From the NCBI GenBank assembly GCA_030062745.1, contig CP099849.1, positions 8,209,767 to 8,273,766 on the forward strand: a stretch of DNA of 64,000 bases, given 5' to 3'. Below are positions 12,446 to 23,360 of this stretch, one piece after another. The DNA is from Capitulum mitella (lineage: Eukaryota > Arthropoda > Thecostraca > Pollicipedomorpha > Pollicipedidae). Positions within the stretch are counted from its first letter, which is position 1. Each line of letters begins with the position of its first letter. A program made the position numbers and the translations under genes. The notes below the pieces were generated by a model, which made no database searches, was not told the DNA's origin, and was given only the letters and a program-made list of their open reading frames with translations.

Positions 12446-14430
12446 GAGAGACAGAGGGAGAAATGCGCGTGCATTGTACAAGAACAGGTTTACACAGCAG
12501 GTGCAGGTCGATGGCATTAGGTCAGCATCAGGACATGGAGCAGGCGTGTCGGATTGATACGATGGTATGCTCAGCTTACCTGCTCATCACGTTGCCGAGG
12601 CACTCCTTCCAGCGTGGCTTGTGCTCGGTGATCCCGTACACCGTGGCCCTGAACCGCAGTCGCGCGTCCCGGGCGGCCAGGTTCAACTGGTTCACGGACG
12701 CTTTCACCACACGCCACAACAGATAGTTGGCCTGCACCCTGACGACAGACAGTGTCCGTGAAGGCCGGGAGGATCAGCACGCTGACGGCAGACAATAATA
12801 GTGAAACGAGAGCTGAACCCGCACCCAGACGACACACAACTGATTGTGAAAAGTACACAGAACTACCCATGCAGCACACTCGCACAAACTACACAGGGGG
12901 TGAGGGATGCTGATGTGCCAGCGGGCATCGGGCGTCCACACACCTTTTCGGCGTCGTCTCCAGCAAAGCGGTCACGTCCTTCAGGAAGTCCAGGTGTTCG
13001 ACGTTGACGGATTCGTTTCCCCATACCTGCAGGGAGCACGGCGCATTTAGCGCGAGACTGAATTCGGCAGAGGAAAATCCAGGCGACACAGGATCTCCCC
13101 TTTGCCCATGAATAAAGGGCCTCATGCTCTCGGTGGGACACAAACCGCCCGGCTCAGCGTCAATGGAGCACTGGGCTGCTCATTCAGGCGTCGGCAATTC
13201 TTAACCTGAATACGGAACTAACCAAACATGGCATAGCTGTACATCGACAGACTTTGCATTTTCGATCCATGCCTAGGTGAGAGGTGATTTGGTCGAGTTT
13301 GAGCAGTGGTGACCCGGTGAGAGAAGAGCACCGCAGGTCGCACGTGGAATTGGCACACTATACCGACTCTGACGACGACTCTCAGCAGACAGGAGGCAAT
13401 GGCTGGGAGACAACTGTAAAGCTCGACATTTCTTTCCTGAGATTCGGACTGGTCGGGATGTCCGGTGAACCATTCAGGTCCTCGGACATGCACAGTCCGC
13501 TGCGTCTGTTTCGTCATGGCATGAGGATCCGCACAAACAAAGGTACCGGTGTTCCATACAAACCTGGTGGCCGGCATCCTCTAGGAGTTTGTTTGAATAT
13601 TCCACCCACGGAATGCCGGGAACTAGGTTACTCAGCTCGTCCAAAGTCATCTTGTTGTAGAGCTTGGAGACGTTGCGTCGTTCCTCGGCAGGCAGCGACA
13701 TCTACACACGACAATTGAAATTAGGCTGTCAATGTTCATCATGTGTACCTACGACTCACAAACTGTGCTTTTGAAGTTCAGTAGAAAGGGCTTCCTCGCA
13801 CGCTTAATGATTTAAGTCAGTTCGGTGAAATTAAGTGTTTCGTTAAAACAGCGTTTACACGGAAATTATTCTGTAAACGGTGATTATTGCCAAACAAAAT
13901 AACCAATAGCCCGTAACAGCTAAAAAACGTATGCATGCAATCCAGCGTGCAAAGTCACAAGTTTCATTTCGCAAAGGACCGAGAGTCGTTACGTGACCTG
14001 AGAGGCCGCGGCACGCAGACGGTCCCAGACCACGGCGGCTCGGCGAGACAAGCGCCGCCGGCTCTCCTCGAGCCACACGAGAGGAAATCGAGGTGCTATA
14101 TTGGGTAGCGCAAGGCCGAAATAGCCAGCGACTGCTCGGGCCATAGGGTGGCATGTGAAAATGTCGAGGTGAAGACGTATGAGGCGTGCATGGAGGTGCA
14201 ACGTAAGTGAACGATAAGAGTTTGCGTTCTTGGTTTCCTGGCTGCATTTGCAAAACGTACGTTGGCAAGTTCTATCTCGAAGCGCAGGGCATCGGCCATT
14301 TCCATTTTGGCGTTTTCCGGGTCGGCTCCCGCCAGGACAGCCATGTCCACCATGTAGTTAAAGTAGCCCTGGACGTCCGAGTCGTTGAAACCTGCAGGCA
14401 CAGCCAGACTGTGGCGCTCAAGTGAGACAG

Positions 14431-14495
<65 letters not shown>

Positions 14496-16200
14496 GAGAG
14501 AAAGAGAGAGAGAAGTAGAAAGAGAGAAAGAAGGAAACAGAGAGACCATTAAAACCACGCACGGCATAAATTTCACATCGCGAACGATATGGCTGAGCGA
14601 CACTACTCGTCTGTTCACCATGAACATCACGTCCGTCTTTAACCATATTCCCGGAGGGCTAGACGGTATGGTCGATTCCCGGCAGGGGGGGCGGATTCGG
14701 CCCCCCCCCCGAGATCTCGAGAACTACTTGTCCGATTTCATCGCAACAAAAGACAATCGATTTGCCGTGACGTGAACTACATTTTTATAGAAAGAAATTT
14801 TCAAAATTTTGAAATTTGTGGATACAGGGGGGCAAAAAGGTCAAAATGGGGGGGTACTTTTCGACTTCTTATAACTCCGTTGTTTATCGACCGATTTCGA
14901 TGAAACTGGCATGAATCGAGAGATTATGGATAGGGCTTTTACCATGGGTCCGCAAATCTGAAATTTTGAGAAAATTCATGGGCGTTCACAGGGTTTTAAA
15001 AATAGGAGGATTAGTGAAACTGAGTGAAACTGAGTGAAAAAAGAGGCAAACACCCTTTTTTGGCTTTTGCTAGTCATGTTATACTAAAGAAGTACAAATC
15101 GCATTACAATGTTTGTATAATGTTAGCATAGGCGGTGCCAGGGATATGAAAAAGGGGAACTGTCACGGTCACACGTTTCTCAGATCAACTTGTGACCTTT
15201 GACCTTAAATGACCTCCAGCGACCTTGGGGTCACTTGGAATGATCTCGTGTACATTTAATATTATCTGTAAACGTTTTCAATCATTTGAATTCACTCTAT
15301 TTCAAAAATTTCATTTTATGGCCATTGCGATATAGGGTACGCGCACTAACATTTTAGGTCATATCTCCGTGACCCGACCTGATATCAAGCTGAAACTTGG
15401 TACGCACGTAGAGGGCATCCTTCGACGTGATATATATTCCGGGTTTGGCATTTGAAAAAGTGGCGCCGAAATTATATTGAAAAAACAAATTTTGACTTTT
15501 GACCTTGACTTGACCTTGTAAAATGACCTCAGATAAACAAAATTATATCTGCACATTGCCCAACTATTTAGCTATACATCCATATAAAGTTTTAAGTTCT
15601 ATCTTAAAACTCTGTTATTGGCAGACATTTTCCTTTTACCCTGAACATGGCCAAAAATAGCATGAGGTGCCTTCCAAAAACGTTGCCTGGCTCCGCCCCT
15701 GAGCAAAATAGAATTTTGAAATTTTGTCACAGCACGTAGAAAAAATAGCTAGGAAAAGTGACCAAGTTTCGTGAAGCTGCGTTAAAAAGCCTGGAATTGG
15801 CAGGCAAAAAACCGGAGGGGGGCGGATTCCGCCCCCCTGCCGGGAATAGGGTTAAGCTTTCCGCATCGGAGTAACGCCAATATTTGGTCCACTGGACTGT
15901 GGTTTTGGTCTTCCGATCGCCAATTAAAATTTATGCAAAAGAGCAGGATCTATCACCTATATTTTATGTTACAGCTTTAATTCTAGCCTTAGCACCAAGT
16001 AATTTTCAAACATTACTCTGCGTCCCAACTTTGTTAGTGAAGAAATCGTGAATCGAGTGATACCGTAGATAACGTTCAATCAAGCAGGTATGCAAGCAGA
16101 CAAACAAATTTTCATCGAACGTATCACTGCATACGCTCTCATCGCTGGATAACTCCATCTTGGCAAGGTAACTCTCTTCTCTCTCTCTCTCTCTCTCTCT

Positions 16201-16260
<60 letters not shown>

Positions 16261-16270
16261 GCTCTCTCTG

Positions 16271-16322
<52 letters not shown>

Positions 16323-19300
16323 GCTTTCTCTTGTCACTGTCATCTGTCTGGGAACATTTCATTGATATTCTTCGAGCCGATTCACTTTCCTTTCTGATTA
16401 TCAGTCTCCCTTAATTAGTACGCTTTTTAAATAAAGCTAAGCCGAGTGTATTCCTAGACGCTGACCCCGCCACACAAATATTCCCAAAAATGAAATCATT
16501 TTGTCTCAGACGCCGAGCAAGATGGCGCTGGAGGATCTTCATCGTGCCATGCAACTCCACGACACGGCCGTCCCGTGCCTGGCCGACCCTTTCGGTGTTG
16601 GGCCAAGTGCAGGTGCCCGCTCTGGGCTCGAACCCAGTGCATGCCACGCATCGCGCACCGGACTCTGCTGTCTGGCTCCTTATCAATCACGTCACGGCGC
16701 CGGCATGGCCTATTTTCTGCGATTAAACGATCTACACTCCTTGTAATGAGACATACATTCCGGACCTGAAGGAGACGTAAACATTGTAATTTTCTTCCAG
16801 GCAATAACAAAAAAATGGAATGCCGCCATGCAAACCATGAAGTTACAGGCCAATCCCATACTGAAATATATTTATTTATTGGAGCTGTGTTCACAGCAAC
16901 AGCGCATCTCGACTCTGCACCTGCATTTAGATCAAAATCATATGACTTACATTTGGCTCAACTGAACTGTTTGATCTTACCTTTGATAAGATATTTTCGG
17001 CCGAGTCCAAGTGATGTGTCGTCCAAGTCGATCATACGTTGAGTATAGTTTTTGATGTCGGGAGTTACAGTGAAGCTGAAGATGTAGCTGTGGCTGTAGC
17101 CCAGTTTTCGGTTGCGGTAGATGGCCTCGGTCCAATGAAAGGTGTCTGGGTTCCATCGGCCGCCTGCGAAGATAAGCGTGTGACGACCAAGGGCTACAAT
17201 CCGATGGCATGGGGTGTCGTGCTCGTGTCAGCTGGAAGCGCCGCGGGTGGTGCCACTGGTCCAGGCGCCGGCATACCTCGTGATCAGGAATTTCGCTTTG
17301 ACGCCAACGGGTCTCTGCTGAACCGAACCCAGCTCGGCAAATGCAGCAATAGAACGTGGTGTCCATTACTTTATACTGGACCAGTGGGTGCGAAAGAGCA
17401 ACGTTTTGGTGCTAAGATTTTTCGATGCCAACAGCGAAGTTCATGGGACAACTAGTTGTTTTCTGATGCGGGCGAATGGCAAATGATTAACAACAACAAA
17501 AAAAACTGAAGCTTCAAGTTCAGCGGAACCCTACTTGAGACTTCACGGGAGGTGGATAAAGGAAACAATGGCATTATACTGACTGACTCTACAGTACCCC
17601 TACGTTCATTCTATGTATATGTTTAATGACCAGCGAAAATGTTCCGCTTGCGGTTGATAACAAACGGTATTCCAGTGAACACAAATGACGTTTCTCTGTC
17701 GATCGGTCATATTCCATAACCAAGGAGAAACGCTCCAGAACCGAAATATTTCCACCAAGTTAATTTCTAGCACCACACATGGATTCCGCTGAGCCAAGGT
17801 GCTATTTGAGCATTGCGCGTTTGATATTTTAGTGTCCAGTAATAAATAAGCCGCAGTTTCTTCGTTCATGTGTCCGCTAAAACAGCTAAAACGAGTGAAT
17901 TTCAAATAAGAAAAAAAGAAAAAAGAAAACGCGAAAGGAAAAAAAAAGAGTTTGACCTAATCGAAGTGTAGCGGTACGTCCTATTTCCAGTGCAGGAGGT
18001 TTGCCGGGTTACGAAGTTCTATTGCGTGTCGCTGGTGAGCGTGACCGAACCCTATACGTCACCTTCAAGGACAGGCCAGCCGCCCATCTGGCTCAGGATT
18101 TCCTTCAGAGGTTGCAGACCGCGCTCCTCGATACCCTCTGTAAGTGAGACACAAGCTGAATCATAAAAGTTCTATAGGCAGCCAGGCGATACTGCTATTC
18201 GACCCAGATTGTCTTGTACTTGGTATGCGAGGGGAAACTTTGTTTTGACAAAGAGAGGGCACTACTCGGCGATGAAGTGGGGAAATGAAATGAGTCTCCT
18301 TGCGATACATCATGTACTGAAAACAATGTCTCTACTGCATTTCAGAGCGCAGCGTAACCAAATGGATGTATATCTTTCATACCGATCTCTGGCGAAAGTA
18401 TTAATGGACTAGACAACACATTTCCGTGATTTTGGCAGGTGTCTGCAGAAAGGCACGTTACAACAGCGAGACTAACATTTTTTAAACTTGTTCATCACCA
18501 ACTCACTCTTGTCCATGCAGCTGTTGAAGTGTTTCTTGATGAGCACCGTGGCCGGGGAGTCCGCTGCCGTGATCGGGGCGTCGATCAGTTTTCTCATCTC
18601 CAGCTTCAGTTTGTCCGAGGCCATGCTGAACGCCGACACGGACGTCTTTTCGTCGGGGATCACTGTACGCTCGGTGAAGCTGCCGCACGCGAAGGCGAAG
18701 AAGTCGTCGCACGGGTCGACGTCCGTGTTCATGTTGTTCAGCACCTGGTAGGCTGCGAAGCACACCGCGTGTGACTGGCCTCGTCGAGAAGGGTTGCCCA
18801 GTGGTTTACTGAACGGTTAGACAGGCTCGCAATAAACTGCTCGCGTGGACACATCACATAACTCGCGCCCGACTGGCAGACGGCGCCATGCACGTCCGAC
18901 TAGGGAGGTTGTTAACCCCTTCTAACTCACGAACGATTGGTCGCGCGATTAAAAATAAGTATGGCGTCTCGAAGCTGGTGGCCAGAATAGCTCGAGAATT
19001 GATCATTTTCACTTTTAGAAAACATGTAACCTTTTCACGGCCGACATACATTTTCGCATAGCTGACATTGTCCCGAGAAACGCCCCGGATCTCAGGGGTC
19101 GTAAGAAACTCCAAGTAAAGATACCAACAAACACATAGATGTCCGCAGATGCCGATACGAACGTGGTACAAAACTGATGGAAACTAATTCTCGTGCTCCT
19201 TTATTTTGGTAAAGTAGGCCCAACCAGTTTGTGTTTCCTGATACCAGAGACTCGTTTTATCATTTACTATGTTCAACTTCCGAAAGAAATCAGACCCTAT

Positions 19301-21606
19301 CAATATTGGCGTAGTTTTATTTACGGAAACTCACATATTTGCAATCTTTCATAATTTTTTCTCTCTACTTCTTTATCTTATTGCTTTCATTGTCAGTTCT
19401 GAGGGCCAATCTGTCATTTTCTATCCATTCCAAACCATTCATCGCGGATTTTGGGGAAGTGCATTTTGCTCATACCAGCTTCTGGTGACCTGATCTAAGG
19501 TCAGTGCTTGAAGGTCTGCCGAGACTTAATGATGGCCACTGGAAGTCGCCATCACTTTACACGCAAAATATCGGAAAAATGCAGTTAATTTTTGAATTTA
19601 AAACATGTCATGAAAACGGACTTAACCTTAGGTCAATGACCAGGATTTTCCGGCAAGTCTGATACAGCATGTTTTTTGCATCTGTCAAGATGTCTGACTC
19701 TTGAACGTTTTTTGCTGATGTCTTGTTTTTTTAGTGTGGAAGGCTTAAATTTTTCGGACATGGGCTCACTTAACCTGACTTAGGCCAGAGACCTGATCTG
19801 AACCGTCGTCGAAAGTTTGAGACAACATGCAGAAAGAATCAAGCAAAAGGCATACAGAACTTTCTTAGACTGTTTTTGTTTGTTTGTTTTTTGTTCTCTT
19901 GCAATGTTCAAACTGAAAAACCTCAGGGAGGGGCAGGGCTGACAGCAGTGCGAGGGTTTCTCGCATTGTTCCATACAATTTTGTAACATAATGCCATGGG
20001 ATGTACGTAAGGAATATGAGTAAGTTTTTATTCGAAACGATGACGGATAATTCAACAAAAAGCTACTAATACAAACTCACTGCTAACTTGGGACCAATAT
20101 AATCAAACAAAATAAGACAGAGGTCAACCGAAACGAAGGTACACCACCAGACGCTGGACGCCAGTTCCTTTTAGATGGTCCGGCTCTCCGTCGGGAGGAG
20201 AGTAGCACATACCAGCGGTGACGCATCCCTTGGTGAGACAGAGACTGGGAGACAGCTGGGGCCGGCTGCTCGCCGCCGGAGACACCGAACGCCGCTCCAG
20301 TCGCGAGTCAGGCACTGCACAGGCAGTGGAAGAACGTCAGTCTAGGTATCGACTACCGGACATGTTTTGGAGGCGGCGGGAGATATTGCAGATATCTACG
20401 AGCCTAGACATCTTGGAGACAGCTGACAGACAATCTAGACGGGAAGGAGCTTACCGGTTCTAGAGTAAGCGGAGAGACATCATTAACAACGGAGACGATC
20501 TCTCAGATCCCGATGACAATGCGGAGACATCACCTACGGTAGCAGTCTCTGATGTGTTCAAATGGAGGCAGAGAAACGTTCAGTTCTGTTCAGTTCGGGA
20601 TCACGCTTCCCGGCCGTACGTTGCATTGCATTCATCGTGTGAATTTCTTCTGCTGACAATATTCGGCGATTTTTCCGTCAGGCCCATACAACAAACGATC
20701 AACATCCGTACACACGTCATCTATCGCAACACAACTGATTGCACTAAGTACGCCTTAAAAATTTCGTTTTGGAACGACAAGAAGTTTTAAAATGTCCCTA
20801 GCGTTATTACATTCATGGCATGTCCATTGAAATGCAATAATGATTCCAAAAGTTCTGCCCAAAAGGTGAGCTTAAACCCAATTTAAACTGGTGATTTTGA
20901 CGCGCGACCTATGTTTTTTAAATGCTCACACACTTAGCTTTGACCTGGTTTTTTTTTGCTGCTCGAGAAGAAACGGCAATTGAAATGCGACAGCTGGAGC
21001 AGTGAAGTGATCAATATTCATTCTGATTCGCAGCGTGGCTTTACCTGCCCTCAGTTTCGACATCGTCCACGGGCCCTGTCGTCATCCTTGATTTATCACT
21101 CGTAGCCATTGTATAGCTAGACCGACAGAAACAGCAGACCTCTGCAGAATACGGCGACTCATCTCCGCTGATTCAAGCTGCATTCACTGGCACAGACATA
21201 CTGTCGGGGCTCACCTTCCTGTGCGATGGAGGCCGCTGACGCCACTGTGATTCCGGCTCCGGCAGCCACCAGGGCGAGCAGCAGCGTCGCGAGCAGCTGC
21301 CGATTCCTATACGACAGAGCCGATCATAGTCAATTACTCACAGCTAGTGGTACATTTCTGTTGTTTGCTTTTTCCTCGGTACGATCTTTCTCTTGTTCTC
21401 CATCAATTCGCAACTATTTCTTTTGTGTATGAAGTGCCGTTTGAAATCTGAACAGCCACCAAAATTTCACAGGTGCTAAATGTATCAGGCAGCCAGGATG
21501 GTGCGTTTTTTTACCGTTAGCCTTCTCTATTGGCATATAAAAAAGCGTTTAGCGGAGTCTGAGAACATCTAGTTCGGCACATAAACCTCTCACACCTCTT
21601 CTCCAT
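7748..21606 (-). CDS. M13 (neprilysin-like) zinc metallopeptidase, gene A, complete, 15 coding exons
   Basis: Exons in transcript order: 21596-21606, 21215-21306, 20213-20314, 18507-18752, 18063-18137, 16981-17163, 14261-14391, 13564-13701, 12944-13026, 12580-12738, 12066-12218, 10805-11070, 9004-9122, 8604-8735, 7748-8089. Lengths sum to 2232 nt, that is 743 residues plus stop, with every phase compatible. The protein has a short basic N-terminus, a hydrophobic segment at about 7-30, C-x4-C near 60, VDPCDDF near 80, NAYYS at 536-540, HEITH at 577-581 (His577, His581 zinc ligands, Glu578 catalytic), ENIADNGG from 639 (Glu639 third ligand), His705/Arg711 matching substrate-binding residues of neprilysin, and a C-terminal CGVW. 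The family cleaves small peptides on the amino side of hydrophobic residues. Length is normal for the family. It may be membrane-bound or secreted. Which peptide it degrades is not visible. Confidence 0.93.
8604..8735 (-). CDS. M13-A exon 14: GRQF...WW segment, GC donor
   Basis: The acceptor is TGTCACCGCAG. The 44 codons give [14 protein letters not shown], then [11 protein letters not shown] and end DEADMQ. The only donor that keeps the family frame is CAG|GCACGT, a GC-AG intron. The nearby GT would shift exon 15 out of frame. Confidence 0.9.
9004..9122 (-). CDS. M13-A exon 13: HEITH zinc-binding exon, GC donor
   Basis: The acceptor is CTTTTTTCAG. It encodes [22 protein letters not shown] and [10 protein letters not shown], the active-site helix. 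The phase-0 end requires the donor AAA|GCAAGT (GC type). Using the GT four bases later would break the frame into exon 14. Gene B has the better GC donor AAG|GCAAGT. Confidence 0.92.
9161..9234. repeat. (AC)n-(AT)n microsatellite
   Basis: An AC run with one GC interruption passes into an AT run inside intron 12 of M13-A. Gene B has an AC-AT array at the matching place (40988-41064), so it predates the duplication. Confidence 0.9.
10805..11070 (-). CDS. M13-A exon 12: PVDKKDW and NAYYS exon
   Basis: The acceptor is TTCTTTCAG and the donor is ATAA|GTAGGT. The 266-bp exon begins with the third base of the Lys codon before ARAVEKS, includes YPEELLNDT and [11 protein letters not shown], and ends in [17 protein letters not shown] binds the substrate backbone in neprilysin. 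About 12 of 88 residues differ from gene B. Confidence 0.93.
12066..12218 (-). CDS. M13-A exon 11: GSLYV...WMD exon
   Basis: The acceptor is TTTTTCAG|C and the donor is GATAA|GTGACC. It encodes [22 protein letters not shown] and [12 protein letters not shown], the usual AxGxLYV and WMD motifs ahead of the catalytic domain. Confidence 0.92.
12392..12441. repeat. (GA)n microsatellite, intron 10 of M13-A
   Basis: This is an uninterrupted GA run of about 25 units. A matching run exists in gene B at about 44441-44486. Apparent open frames through it are artefacts of the repeat. Confidence 0.9.
12580..12738 (-). CDS. M13-A exon 10: NYLLWR...PRWKEC exon
   Basis: The acceptor is TCGTCAG|G and the donor is AGCAG|GTAAGC. 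It encodes [11 protein letters not shown], a conserved M13 motif, and ends [14 protein letters not shown], including the conserved Cys after PRW. Confidence 0.93.
12944..13026 (-). CDS. M13-A exon 9
   Basis: The acceptor is CCCTGCAG and the donor is AAAAG|GTGTGT. The 83-bp exon encodes [15 protein letters not shown] and LLETTPKR, which joins to VQANYLLW. This is the expected segment before the NYLLWR motif. Confidence 0.9.
13564..13701 (-). CDS. M13-A exon 8: EERRN...YNKMTL exon
   Basis: The acceptor is GTGTGTAG and the donor is CACCAG|GTTTGT. The 46 codons include [21 protein letters not shown], matching the ERR-x-LYNKMT motif of M13 enzymes, and IPWVEY. Its first codon is ATG, but the phase-0 join to the preceding ELAN shows that it is internal. 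Confidence 0.92.
14261..14391 (-). CDS. M13-A exon 7: YFNYM...FEIELAN exon
   Basis: The acceptor is TGCCTGCAG and the donor is GCCAAC|GTACGT. It encodes [21 protein letters not shown] and LRFEIELAN, typical of the family. The protein is the same as in gene B. Confidence 0.92.
14433..14518. repeat. (GA)n-rich microsatellite, intron 6 of M13-A
   Basis: A GA run with GGGGAGA and AAGAGAG interruptions. The matching place in gene B (46540-46570) has only a short GT/GA tract. Confidence 0.85.
14639..15855 (+). mobile_element. TTAA-flanked nonautonomous element (family T1), copy A
   Basis: TTAA at 14639-14642 and 15852-15855 flank 1209 bp. The right end reads CCGGGAATAGGG|TTAA and the left end TTAA|CCATATTCCCGG, imperfect terminal inverted repeats with CCC-type ends like piggyBac. 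Subterminal G-run/C-run hairpins lie at both ends. There is no transposase frame. Unit 2 has no insertion at the matching place (about 46690), so this copy is younger than the duplication or was lost there. Confidence 0.78.
16173..16327. repeat. (CT)n compound microsatellite, intron 6 of M13-A
   Basis: About 150 bp of CT with a few C, G and T interruptions. Gene B keeps only a short CT run near 47010-47028. The 87-residue frame on the minus strand is RE-rich repeat noise. Confidence 0.9.
16420..16712 (-). mobile_element. tRNA-derived SINE
   Basis: On the minus strand a B-box GGTTCGAGCCC (complement of 16624-16634) lies about 35 nt after an A-box-like AGCAGAGTCCGG, the spacing of a tRNA-type pol III promoter. 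A unique body follows, ending in a short TTTATTT/A-rich tail near 16425-16435. At the same place unit 2 reads straight from CCCTAATTGACAAGG into TTTCTGCGATTAAACG (about 47105-47135), so this is an insertion of about 290 bp. The exact family is not known to me. Confidence 0.7.
16981..17163 (-). CDS. M13-A exon 6: GGRWNP...LGLGRKYL exon
   Basis: The acceptor is CTTCGCAG and the donor is AAAG|GTAAGA. It encodes [22 protein letters not shown] and [15 protein letters not shown]. This is the most diverged exon against gene B, with roughly a fifth of residues changed. Confidence 0.9.
18063..18137 (-). CDS. M13-A exon 5: GGWPVL exon
   Basis: The acceptor is CACTTACAG and the donor is GAAG|GTGACG. 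The 75-bp exon gives [10 protein letters not shown] and [10 protein letters not shown]. It is too short for ordinary open-frame searches but fits both neighbours in phase and matches the GGWPV motif. Confidence 0.9.
18507..18752 (-). CDS. M13-A exon 4: VDPCDDF...SCMDK exon
   Basis: The acceptor is GTGCTTCGCAG and the donor is AAGA|GTGAGT. It encodes [26 protein letters not shown], a long helical stretch and KHFNSCMDK. These are the conserved N-terminal M13 motifs with the disulfide Cys residues. Confidence 0.93.
18866..19207. mobile_element. Arm of TTAA fold-back family T2 (remnant)
   Basis: CGCGCCCGACTGGCAGACGG, then CTAACTCACGAACGATTGGTCGC, AAAAATAAG and ATCCGCAGATGCCGATAC-like segments follow the same order as the left arm of the complete element at 53656-55110. 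Only one arm is present. A shorter remnant is at the same relative position in unit 2 (50544-50713), so this one predates the duplication. Confidence 0.6.
20213..20314 (-). CDS. M13-A exon 3: linker and C-x4-C
   Basis: The acceptor is CCTGTGCAG and the donor is GCTG|GTATGT. It encodes a Ser/Pro/Arg-rich linker, [17 protein letters not shown], then [10 protein letters not shown], the first Cys pair of the ectodomain. It joins in frame to AYQVLNNMN. Confidence 0.88.
21215..21306 (-). CDS. M13-A exon 2: hydrophobic signal anchor or signal peptide
   Basis: The acceptor is GTCGTATAG and the donor is GAAG|GTGAGC. It encodes [18 protein letters not shown] and [12 protein letters not shown]. The stretch of over 18 hydrophobic residues could be the type II anchor usual for M13. 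The ASA-AS after it could equally be a signal-peptidase site. Confidence 0.85.
21596..21606 (-). CDS. M13-A exon 1: start codon exon
   Basis: ATG (complement of 21604-21606) gives MEK and two bases of Arg before the donor AGAG|GTGTGA. The context CTCAACATGG is a good initiation context (A at -3, G at +4). Phase 2 fits exon 2 exactly, and gene B has the same arrangement (MES), which supports an 11-nt coding exon. Confidence 0.72.
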
Positions 21607-22165
21607 GTTGAGGTCGGCGATACAGTTCCGAGTCAGCAGGTCGCGAATGCTGCGTGTATCCGAAGCCTAAGGTCAGAAACCCGCGTCGCCGTCCTCAGAT
21701 CCTGGAAAGTTTCGCATTGTGTAAACGATCGCATATGACGCAGTCGTGACGCACAAAACTAGAGCTTTCCTCCCCCACCCAGGTGTTAAGAGGCGCACTG
21801 TTTGGGGCAAGAACTGCGCACCCCTGATAAATGTATTGTGAATAACTTTCGAGAAAAGAACACTGGAACGTTTAATTTTGCCTTTCTCCTGTTATATTCT
21901 GAGTGCATCTTCTGCCACTTAAAACTTTTAAATCGGCCACATCTTTTTGCTACGCGGCCTTGCAACGTCGGGAGGTAATTCGTACGGTCTACTAATGGCC
22001 GGCGGCGGCCGGCCGCCCTCATGCCTCATGTGGGACGGGCACTTTGTTACGCATGAGATGGCTACTGTTGGTCAACCAGCTGCGGCACTTCGTGGGATAA
22101 TCTGCGTCATAAACCTCTAATTGTAAAGCACAGGTAGCCTAGTTCAGGTCGGTAAGGTCATCCGG

Positions 22166-23360
22166 TATTACCCCGGAGGACTAGACGGTATGGCCGATTG
22201 GCAGCTGGGTGGATTCAGCCCCCGAGATCTCGAGAACTACATATCCGACTTCATTGCATCAAACAGTGATCTATGTGCCATGACGTAAATTGTGTTTTTA
22301 TAAAAAAAAGGTTTTGGAATTTTGAGCGGAGTGGGATATTTTTGGACTTGTTATAACTTTGTTGTTTACGGGCCGATTTTGATGACAATGTCATGAATCG
22401 AGAGATTATGGATGGGGCTTTTACCACTGGTCCATACATTTGAGATTTTGACAAAAGTCATAAGCTTTCACAGGGAGGAAATGAATTTCACGAAAATTTC
22501 ACGAAAATAGGAGGATTACTTTCGCAAAAGCCAAATTAACAAAAAAAGCTTAGAACATTTTTTTAGTTTTTACTAGTCATGTTATGCTGACGAAAGACAA
22601 ATCGTTTTGCAATGTTTGCATAATGTTAGCATAGGCGGTGCCAGGGACATGAAAAAACGGGAAATAGACATGGCCACATGTTCTTCAGACCAGCTTACGA
22701 CCTATGGCATTAAATGACCTCCAGTGGCTTTAGAGCCACTTGGAATAAGTCTGTGTGCATTTCATATTATCTGAAAACGTTTCCAATCATTTGAATTCAC
22801 TCAATTTCTAAAGTTCCATTTTACGGCTGTTCTGATATAGAGTAGGCGCATGGGCATTTAAGATCATACCTCCGTGACCTGACCTGATATCAAGCTGAAG
22901 CTTGATACACAAGTAGAGGACATCCTCCTACGTCATATGTATTATGTGCTTGGCGTTTGGAAAATAGCGCCAAAATTGATACTATGGAACCAAGTTTTAA
23001 GTTTTGACCCCACCCTGACCTTGTGAAGTGACTTCAGTTGAACAAAATTGTACTCGTATGTTTCCTAACTATTTACCTATACATCCATAGAATGTTTTCA
23101 GTTCTATCTTAAAAACACTATTTTTGGCACTCATTTTTATTTTACCCTCAACAGGGCCAAAAATGGCCTGAGGTGCCGTCCCAAAACATGGCCTGGCTCT
23201 TCCCCTGAGCAAAATAAAATTACGAAATGTTATTACAGTAGAAAACATAGCTAGGAAAAGTCAACAAATTTTGTGGAGCTGCGTCCAAAACCTTAGAATT
23301 GGCAAGCAAAAACCCCGACAGGGAATGGATTCAGCCGCCCCCTGTCGAGAATAGGGTTAA
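22166..23360 (+). mobile_element. TTAA element family T1, copy B
   Basis: It begins TATTA|CCCCGGAGG (left TTAA decayed) and ends GAGAATAGGG|TTAA at 23357-23360. It is colinear with copy A but more diverged. Unit 2 reads CATCCAGCATTAAATAATCATCC at 63110-63132, the pre-insertion site with a single TTAA, so the boundaries and the TTAA duplication are directly supported. Confidence 0.8.

Noticed and set aside
13474-13701. ATG at the start of M13-A exon 8 as an alternative start
   Set aside because: The exon joins in phase to the upstream ELAN motif exactly as in other M13 proteins, and an AG acceptor precedes it.
14997-15560. AGGTCA/TGACCT words as nuclear-receptor response elements
   Set aside because: Such words are dense in the T1 elements and other repeats all over the window, so they reflect repeat sequence rather than local regulation.
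16080-16343. RE-repeat protein from the CT microsatellite
   Set aside because: Any frame through (CT)n/(GA)n is open. The array is intronic and varies between the units.
16596-16690. Possible tRNA gene on the minus strand
   Set aside because: The B-box is good, but no full cloverleaf or acceptor stem can be paired, and the sequence continues into a SINE body that is absent from unit 2.
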